Assembly (NCBI GenBank): GCA_039029935.1
Contig: JBCCFC010000806.1
Location: forward strand, 1-6,464
DNA length: 6,464 bases
DNA from: G039029935 sp039029935
GTDB lineage: Bacteria; Chloroflexota; Anaerolineae; Caldilineales; Caldilineaceae
Direction of reading: 5' to 3'
Part shown: positions 1 to 4,507 of the stretch, in pieces
How the letters are laid out: the number at the start of each line of letters is the position of its first letter
Numbering within the stretch: the stretch's first letter is position 1
Translations under genes and position numbers: made by a program
Notes under the pieces: model-generated
The model's database searches: none
Told to the model about the DNA's origin: nothing
What the model saw: the letters and a program-made list of their open reading frames with translations, nothing else

Positions 1-480
1 TCCACGATAATGGGTCAGCTTGCCAATTTTGCCCTCGTCAATCAGCTTTTTGGCATGTTGTACCATCGGTGCCCAACGGTAGTTGTAGCCGACAAACGAC
101 TTCACGCCTGCCTCACGTGCCATCGCTGCAATCTGTGTGGTCTCATCCAGTGAGCGTCCTACTGGCTTCTCACAAAAAACGTGTTTGCCCGCATTGATGG
201 CCGCTTGCACCATCTCGAAATGTAAAAAGTTGGGCGAGGCGATGTTGACCACCTCCACATCGGGATGGTTGATCACATCCATCCAGTTTGTCGTGCGTTC
301 TTCAAAGCCCAGTGATTCCTGCGCTTGTAAGGCTCGCCCCTCAACGCCATCTGCACAGATAACGAGGCGAGGGTTGATGCCGCTTTCATAAAATCGATCC
401 CGCATTTGGCGGTATGAGCGACTATGGGCCATCCCCATCCAGCCCATGCCGATGACGCCGATGCCGATTGTTCTTGTCAT
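1..480 (-). CDS. Gfo/Idh/MocA family NAD(P)-dependent oxidoreductase (C-terminus beyond window)
   Basis: Cytoplasmic sugar or cyclitol dehydrogenase, 160 N-terminal residues visible out of roughly 330-390 usual for the family. The Rossmann fold opens at residues 5-16 with the dinucleotide-binding motif GMGWMG (11-16). Residues 74-81 (DVEVVNIA) and 104-106 (EKP) are hallmarks of the family; the Lys of EKP is the conserved active-site lysine. GYNYRWAP (131-138) begins the second domain region. The ATG at 478-480 is preceded by GGAG with a 6-nt spacing (487-490 on the plus strand), which supports this start. It lies 126 nt downstream of the dehydrogenase at 607-2112 on the same strand, so the two may be co-transcribed. 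Family members include inositol dehydrogenase (IolG), glucose-fructose oxidoreductase and many others. Pairing with an IolA-like enzyme makes an inositol or related role plausible, but the substrate cannot be read from this fragment. Confidence 0.93.
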   Translation of the reverse strand, partial: MTRTIGIGVIGMGWMGMAHSRSYRQMRDRFYESGINPRLVICADGVEGRALQAQESLGFEERTTNWMDVINHPDVEVVNIASPNFLHFEMVQAAINAGKHVFCEKPVGRSLDETTQIAAMAREAGVKSFVGYNYRWAPMVQHAKKLIDEGKIGKLTHYRG

Positions 481-504
481 TGATGTCTCCAATGTTTTGA
501 GGTA

Positions 505-550
505 GGTCGGTCGGTCAGTGGGTCGGTCGGTCAGTGGGTCGGTCGGTCAG
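505..550. repeat. Tandem repeat, 16-bp unit, about 2.9 copies
   Basis: Unit GGTCGGTCGGTCAGTG occurs at 505-520 and 521-536, followed by a 14-nt partial copy at 537-550. Each unit itself has a 4-bp internal period (GGTC). It lies in the spacer between the two minus-strand genes, upstream of the ribosome binding site of the oxidoreductase. Copy number may vary between strains by slippage. No function is evident. Confidence 0.93.
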
Positions 551-572
551 GATGAGAGTCCCGACTCACCAG

Positions 573-606
573 CTTACCGATTACTGATTACCGACTTACC
601 GATTAC
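573..606. repeat. Direct repeat CTTACCGATTAC next to the dehydrogenase stop codon
   Basis: The 12-mer CTTACCGATTAC occurs at 573-584 and 595-606, a 22-nt period, with a related TGATTACCGA between the copies. The second copy abuts the TAG stop of the dehydrogenase (607-609 on the plus strand). On the minus strand the tract reads as a loose 7-8-nt repeat of the form GTAATCG / GTAAGTCG / GTAATCA. A short imperfect dyad (GAGT..ACTC, 556-567) lies beside it, but no convincing terminator is seen between the two minus-strand genes. Confidence 0.85.
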
Positions 607-2112
607 CTAAAACTTGCGGCTCCACTCACGCGGCCAACGCTCTACAACGACCTTGGTCTGTGTATAGAATTCGACACCATGACGCCCCTGTGCGTGAAGA
701 TCACCAAAGAAGCTGTCGTTCCAGCCGCTGAATGGATAGTAGGCCATTGGTGCGGCCACACCAATGTTGATGCCGACGTTGCCCGCATCGGCCCCATAGC
801 GGAACTTGCGTGCGGCTGCGCCACTGCTGGTGAAGAAACAGGCCATGTTGCCAAAGGCGCGGTTGTTGACAATCTCAATCGCCTCGTCTACATCCGCCGC
901 GTGCATCATGCTGAGGACTGGCCCAAAAATTTCCGTCTGCGCAATCTGGCTGTTGGGGTTGACATCATCCAAAATCGTCGGGAAGAGCCAATAGCCGTCA
1001 TCATAGCCATCGACAGATTTGCCACGACCATCGACCAGTAGCGATGCGCCCTCGTTGACACCCACATCAATCAAACCTTCGATGCGTGTCTTGCTCTCGC
1101 TGGTGATAACTGGCCCCATTTCAGTGCCGTCATCCAAGCCATAGCCTACTTTGCGTGTGGTGGCGATGTCAGCCATACGCTCGGTCACTTCATGTTTTGC
1201 TTCACCGACGGTCACAGCCACCGATGCCGCCAGACAACGTTGCCCCGCACAACCAAAGGCCGAATCTGCCAGAATTGTGCTGGATGTTTCCATGTCCGCG
1301 TCGGGCATAATCACGATGGGGTTCTTGGCTCCACCCTGACATTGGGCACGTTTGCCATTGGCCGTTGCACGCGCATAGACAATCTTGGCGACAGGTGTGG
1401 ACCCCACAAAGCTGATGGCGCGTACTGTGGGATGGTCAATCAATGCATTGACAGTATCGACACCGCCATGCATTAACTGAATGACACCCTTGGGGAAGCC
1501 TGCCTGCTCAATCAATTCAAAAAGCTTTTGGCTACTACCCGGCACTTTTTCGCTGGGTTTGAGGATAAAACAGTTGCCTGTCACCACAGCATAAGGCAGG
1601 AACCAGAACGGAATCATGCCTGGAAAGTTGAAAGGTGTAATCGCGGCGACAACGCCTAGTGGTTGACGAATCATATGCTCATCAATGCCACGTGCAATGT
1701 CCTCATTGTTATAACCCTGCATCAAAATCGGTGCGCCACATGCCACCTCGACATTCTCGATGCCACGACGCATCTCACCGATACTCTCGGCCAAGGTCTT
1801 GCCACATTCGTTGGTAATCATCTCGGCAACTTCGTTGATGTTCTCTTCCAGCAGCATCTTCAGCTTGAACATGGGCTGAATGCGCTCGCCGACGGGTGTC
1901 TGTCGCCAATCGACATAGGCTTCTGCCGCTGCCTGCACAGCTGCATCTACCTCGGCACCGGGTGACATCGGTACGGTGGCAATCGACTGATCGGTCGCCG
2001 GATTCATCACATCCAGATAGGTGCTGGCACTGGATGTCTGCCATTGGTTGTTGACAAAATTGAGCAGTTTGCCGTCTAGCACGGCTCCTGTGTAACGCTG
2101 TGTTTCACTCAC
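607..2112 (-). CDS. mmsA: Methylmalonate-semialdehyde dehydrogenase-type (CoA-acylating) aldehyde dehydrogenase, MmsA/IolA family
   Basis: Cytoplasmic enzyme of 501 residues, normal for the family. Members oxidise malonate or methylmalonate semialdehyde with NAD+ and CoA to acetyl- or propionyl-CoA, in myo-inositol and valine breakdown. The cofactor-binding segment ITPFNFP is at 158-164, FVGSTP at 235-240, the catalytic Cys is C293 in CAGQRC (288-293), and EIFGPV is at 394-399. Two features point to this subfamily rather than ordinary aldehyde dehydrogenases: GGAKNP (260-265) in place of ELGGK, so the usual general-base Glu is Gln259, and the C-terminal FYTQTKVV (482-489). Known family members also lack that Glu and use CoA for deacylation. 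The start is GTG at 2110-2112, chosen because AAAGGA lies 9 nt upstream. It is divergent from the transporter genes and followed by a Gfo/Idh/MocA oxidoreductase, which fits polyol catabolism. The iolA name is equally possible; the exact semialdehyde is not proven. Confidence 0.93.
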   Translation of the reverse strand: MSETQRYTGAVLDGKLLNFVNNQWQTSSASTYLDVMNPATDQSIATVPMSPGAEVDAAVQAAAEAYVDWRQTPVGERIQPMFKLKMLLEENINEVAEMITNECGKTLAESIGEMRRGIENVEVACGAPILMQGYNNEDIARGIDEHMIRQPLGVVAAITPFNFPGMIPFWFLPYAVVTGNCFILKPSEKVPGSSQKLFELIEQAGFPKGVIQLMHGGVDTVNALIDHPTVRAISFVGSTPVAKIVYARATANGKRAQCQGGAKNPIVIMPDADMETSSTILADSAFGCAGQRCLAASVAVTVGEAKHEVTERMADIATTRKVGYGLDDGTEMGPVITSESKTRIEGLIDVGVNEGASLLVDGRGKSVDGYDDGYWLFPTILDDVNPNSQIAQTEIFGPVLSMMHAADVDEAIEIVNNRAFGNMACFFTSSGAAARKFRYGADAGNVGINIGVAAPMAYYPFSGWNDSFFGDLHAQGRHGVEFYTQTKVVVERWPREWSRKF

Positions 2113-2121
2113 GTGACTTAT

Positions 2122-2127
2122 TCCTTT
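2122..2127 (-). promoter_or_regulatory. Ribosome binding site of the dehydrogenase
   Basis: AAAGGA on the minus strand, 9 nt from the GTG start at 2112. It decides the non-ATG start. It sits just beyond the eight-T run (2134-2141) that ends the structured element, so folding of that element could influence access to it. Confidence 0.8.
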
Positions 2128-2133
2128 GTGTAT

Positions 2134-2395
2134 AAAAAAAATCGGCTATTTGAGGTCCAATGGGGTGCAAACTCAGACCTTCGGGAGGTGTCCGTAAATA
2201 GTTCGGCCAAGCCACAAAATAAAATACCCATTGAATCGTAGAGTTAGCAATCTCTATTGCGGGTCGTGCATGAGACAGCCGGCACTAGAGAGTGCCTACT
2301 CCGCGAGTAATTTATTTTGTGGAATAGCCTTAGGACGTACCGAAGCTTCTCTGGACACCTCCCGAAGGTCTTCCCCCACAAAAGCTCAAATAGCC
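2134..2395 (-). ncRNA. Candidate structured RNA or leader of the catabolic operon
   Basis: Read on the minus strand, the nested stems form a long closed arm capped by a multi-hairpin head. Apical hairpins are ACTC-GCG-GAGT (2298-2308), GGCACT-CTCT-AGTGCC (2281-2296) and GCAAT-AGAG-ATTGC (2247-2260). The last lies inside a 4-bp ACCC/GGGT stem (2226-2229 with 2261-2264). The outermost stem is followed after two bases by eight T residues (2134-2141 on the plus strand), as in an intrinsic terminator, only 21 nt before the dehydrogenase start. The plus-strand reading has no such T run. This suggests a transcribed element: either a leader that controls read-through into the dehydrogenase gene or a free small RNA. 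I do not recognise it as tmRNA, SRP RNA, RNase P RNA or a riboswitch class I can identify by eye. The only minus-strand promoter-like hexamer near its 5' end (TAGATT) lacks a good -35. A mobile foldback element is the main alternative. Confidence 0.42.
2144..2395. repeat. Nested inverted repeat (252 bp) in the divergent spacer
   Basis: Three perfect paired segments lie in nested order. Outer: GGCTATTTGAG at 2144-2154 with its complement at 2385-2395 (11 bp). Middle: AGACCTTCGGGAGGTGTCC at 2175-2193 with its complement at 2353-2371 (19 bp). Inner: CCACAAAATAAA at 2212-2223 with its complement at 2311-2322 (12 bp). Shorter pairings fit between them: TGGGG 2161-2165 with 2374-2378, and TTCGG 2202-2206 with 2340-2344. 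The unpaired stretches separating the stems differ in length on the two sides. The six bases AAAATC directly flank both ends (2138-2143 and 2396-2401), a possible target-site duplication, but the flank is A-rich and this may be chance. No coding frame is convincing inside it. Confidence 0.95.
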
Positions 2396-2428
2396 AAAAT
2401 CTAAACGATTAAGTCACCAGAGAGTACA

Positions 2429-2446
2429 CAAAAAAGGCGTTTTTTG
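2429..2446. promoter_or_regulatory. Short palindrome CAAAAAA-GGCG-TTTTTTG
   Basis: A 7-bp perfect dyad around a 4-nt centre lies between the nested inverted repeat and the transporter promoter. An overlapping dyad CGTTT/AAACG spans 2438-2452. It could be an operator for a regulator of either divergent operon, or a hairpin; A/T-rich dyads also occur by chance. No regulator gene is in the window. Confidence 0.3.
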
Positions 2447-2489
2447 CAAACGTGTATATAGGTGGGACGCACCGATGTAAAAAATGACT

Positions 2490-2518
2490 TTGACATCTAG
2501 GTATTCCTCTGCTAGACT
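2490..2518 (+). promoter_or_regulatory. Sigma-70-type promoter for the transporter operon
   Basis: A consensus -35 TTGACA (2490-2495) is followed by a 17-nt spacer and a -10 TAGACT (2513-2518, four of six consensus positions). Transcription would start near 2525, leaving a leader of about 40 nt before the ATG at 2565. Position and spacing are ideal for the solute-binding protein gene. Confidence 0.7.
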
Positions 2519-2548
2519 TTTTTATACATGCCCATTTTTACTTTTTTC

Positions 2549-2554
2549 AAAGGA
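2549..2554 (+). promoter_or_regulatory. Ribosome binding site of the solute-binding protein
   Basis: AAAGGA lies 10 nt before ATG 2565. It favours this start over the in-frame ATG at 2484, which would overlap the promoter and put 27 extra residues ahead of an otherwise normal lipoprotein signal peptide. Confidence 0.85.
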
Positions 2555-2564
2555 AATACATACC

Positions 2565-4379
2565 ATGAATCGAAAACATTCAGTTCTGCTCCTTTCGTGG
2601 CTGGTGGTGTTGGCGTTGTTATTGGCGGCCTGTGGTGGCGCACCTGCCGATGCACCAGCGTCCGAGAGTCCGGCAGAAACTGCGGCGGAAGAGGAATCCG
2701 TGGCGGCGGCACCAGAGCCAGACGAGGCTGATTCTGCGGATGAAGCGGATGATGAGGGAGATGATGAAGGCGATGACGAAGTGGTCGAGATTGAAGCAGC
2801 AGATGAGGAAGAGGTTGCTTTAGCTGGCGAAATCGTCGTCAGTATTCCCTCCAATGATGTCCAGACCTATCAGGCATTGGCCGATGCCTACATGGCACTC
2901 AATCCAGATGTGACAGTGTTGGTTGAGTTGAAGGCACCAGGTTCAGGACCGGACGCATATCTGCAATGGGTCCGCACACAATTTGCATCGGATGTGCCAC
3001 GTGTTTCTATCATCGAGTCGGTGCATCTGCGTGATCTGGCTCAAGAAGGTCGTCTGCTCAATTGGGCGCCCTATCTGAACAAGGAAAATCCATATACAGA
3101 CGAAAAATGGGAAGACAGCTTTGAAGAATGGGGACTCAACTTGGTGCGTGACCCCAATACGGGTGAGATGTTCTTGATGCCCTACATGTCGGTTCAGACA
3201 TTCTGGGTCTACAACAAGACCATCTTTGAAGAGGCTGGCATCACCGATGTCCCATCACAGCCAACATGGGACCAATTGGTTGAATGGTCCGAAAAGGTAC
3301 GCGATGCGGGCTATATTCCCATCGCAATGGAAGGCACGACTGAGCAAATTTGGGGTGGTGGCCGTATGCCTTGGCTGATGCGTTCGGCGATGGACCAATA
3401 TCATCGTGATGATTTGCAAATTATCCAATGCCAAGAGGGGGACTGGTGTTTCCGTGAGGGCATTGATGATGTGTGGACGTATGATCCCACAGATGTGCGC
3501 AATGACGACCCAGACCGTGTGTCGGTCAACATTTCTCGCCATCTCAATGCACTCCAGAATGGCGACATCAACTTTGATAACGAGTGTACTGTTCACATGA
3601 TGGATCAGATTGGCCGTGTCTTCAAGACCGGGCATGGCTTTGTGCCCGAAGGCTGGACAGGCATGACGGATGCCTATCCACTGTTCCTGACCCAACAGGC
3701 GGCCATGCGTATGGTTCATGGTGGTTTTTTCACCAGCTTCCCCAAAGATATTCGTTCATTGGTGGAAGGTGAATATGGTGGCAGCGGTGAAGTCGATGAG
3801 GATGCAGCGGGTGGAGCGGTGGAGTTTGAGTATGGCCGCTTCTCCTTCCCCAACATTGAAGGCGACTGTGTACAGGGAACGGCGCGCGCCAACGAATTGA
3901 CATCGGGTTCATTGGCAATTGCCAAGAAAGACCGGACGCAGAATGACTTGGAAGTAGACTTTATCATGTTCTGGACCAGTCCAGAAGGCATGAAGATTTT
4001 CTTGGAGAACAAGCTGGACCAAGAGAATCTCCAAGGTGGTATCGCTGGTCCACCACTGCTCAAGAACGTTGAACTGCCCGCTCCTTGGCAAGATGTCTTT
4101 GCCAGCAGTGTCTTTATTGGCAACTATGAAAAGCCAGGCGCACCAGGCGATGCTGTGGCTCGCGGCTTCTTTAAATATGAAGAGACCAAGCGTGAGTGGT
4201 CGATCATGGTACAGGAGTTCTTTGAAAGCAACCGCACGGCAAAGGAATTTGCCACAGATTATCAGGCATTGTTGGATAACAACTTTGATGGCTTGATTGA
4301 GTATCTGAACATTACAGCGGAAGACCTAGAAGCGACAGAGAAGCAACCGCCCGGTTGGGTTGCGGCAGGACCATATTAA
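2565..4379 (+). CDS. ABC transporter extracellular solute-binding lipoprotein (family 1, sugar type)
   Basis: Membrane-anchored receptor that binds a substrate, probably a sugar or polyol, outside the membrane and delivers it to the permease. It has 604 residues. Residues 1-22 form a lipoprotein signal peptide (NRKH, then a hydrophobic run) ending in lipobox LAA with acceptor Cys23. Residues 24-87 are a low-complexity linker rich in Ala, Pro, Asp and Glu, including two DDEG repeats (62-69). The binding fold starts near 88 (EIVVSIP), with the family-typical YNK (216-218) followed by IFEEAGI. The binding domain is about 515 residues, longer than the usual 380-420, with apparent insertions around 275-350 and 395-440. 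Four cysteines (289, 295, 341, 435) lie in or near these insertions and could form disulfides. It is first in the operon, with its own promoter, and a heptad repeat and hairpin follow it. The substrate is unknown; inositol or a related polyol is inferred from the neighbours. Confidence 0.93.
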   Translation: MNRKHSVLLLSWLVVLALLLAACGGAPADAPASESPAETAAEEESVAAAPEPDEADSADEADDEGDDEGDDEVVEIEAADEEEVALAGEIVVSIPSNDVQTYQALADAYMALNPDVTVLVELKAPGSGPDAYLQWVRTQFASDVPRVSIIESVHLRDLAQEGRLLNWAPYLNKENPYTDEKWEDSFEEWGLNLVRDPNTGEMFLMPYMSVQTFWVYNKTIFEEAGITDVPSQPTWDQLVEWSEKVRDAGYIPIAMEGTTEQIWGGGRMPWLMRSAMDQYHRDDLQIIQCQEGDWCFREGIDDVWTYDPTDVRNDDPDRVSVNISRHLNALQNGDINFDNECTVHMMDQIGRVFKTGHGFVPEGWTGMTDAYPLFLTQQAAMRMVHGGFFTSFPKDIRSLVEGEYGGSGEVDEDAAGGAVEFEYGRFSFPNIEGDCVQGTARANELTSGSLAIAKKDRTQNDLEVDFIMFWTSPEGMKIFLENKLDQENLQGGIAGPPLLKNVELPAPWQDVFASSVFIGNYEKPGAPGDAVARGFFKYEETKREWSIMVQEFFESNRTAKEFATDYQALLDNNFDGLIEYLNITAEDLEATEKQPPGWVAAGPY

Positions 4380-4380
4380 T

Positions 4381-4412
4381 AGTTGAAAGTTGATAGTTGA
4401 AAGTTGATAGTT
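4381..4412. repeat. Heptad tandem repeat AGTTGAA/AGTTGAT after the stop codon
   Basis: AGTTGAAAGTTGAT is present twice (4381-4394 and 4395-4408), followed by a partial AGTT. Each 14-mer is two near-identical heptamers, giving about 4.5 heptads. It begins one base after the TAA of the solute-binding protein. Confidence 0.92.
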
Positions 4413-4437
4413 CAGCACCAACTATAGAGGATTTATG

Positions 4438-4496
4438 CAACGTCGGATAATTGGATGTCAGTCATGATTTCCAATTATCCGACGTTGATATTTTTT
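4438..4496 (+). terminator. Perfect 17-bp hairpin with T-tract between the binding protein and permease
   Basis: CAACGTCGGATAATTGG (4438-4454) pairs perfectly with 4471-4487 across a 16-nt loop, and is followed by A-T-A and six T residues (4491-4496). The shape is that of an intrinsic terminator, although the stem has an A/T-rich top. It stands inside a transport operon, 11 nt before the permease ATG. The likely role is partial termination or protection of the upstream message from 3' decay, so that binding protein is made in excess over permease, as is common in ABC import operons. Full termination would leave the permease needing its own promoter, which I do not see. Confidence 0.75.
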
Positions 4497-4507
4497 GGCT
4501 GAAGCTT

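Noticed and set aside
505..606. CRISPR-like array
   Set aside because: The repeats are contiguous or nearly so, without unique spacers of constant length, and no cas genes are present.
679..1041. Plus-strand open frame of 120 codons opposite the dehydrogenase
   Set aside because: It is antisense to a clearly conserved enzyme, with no ribosome binding site and no recognisable protein character.
2131..2158. Minus-strand promoter TTGGAC with TTTTAT for the dehydrogenase
   Set aside because: The implied transcription start falls at about 2124, inside the ribosome binding site, so it could not make a normal leader.
2438..2458. LacI-family operator around TTTGCAAACG
   Set aside because: Only one half-site resembles such operators and the other half does not match, so it is not called as a specific operator.
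2484..2564. Upstream in-frame start adding 27 residues to the solute-binding protein
   Set aside because: It would overlap the -35/-10 promoter, has no ribosome binding site, and would bury a textbook lipoprotein signal peptide. The ATG at 2565 has AAAGGA at good spacing.
2522..2854. Ser/Ala-rich minus-strand frame
   Set aside because: It is the complement of the acidic linker coding sequence; low complexity on one strand gives low complexity on the other.
3255..3719. Minus-strand open frame of 154 codons opposite the solute-binding protein
   Set aside because: Antisense shadow of a well-supported gene; its composition reflects the complement of the coding strand.
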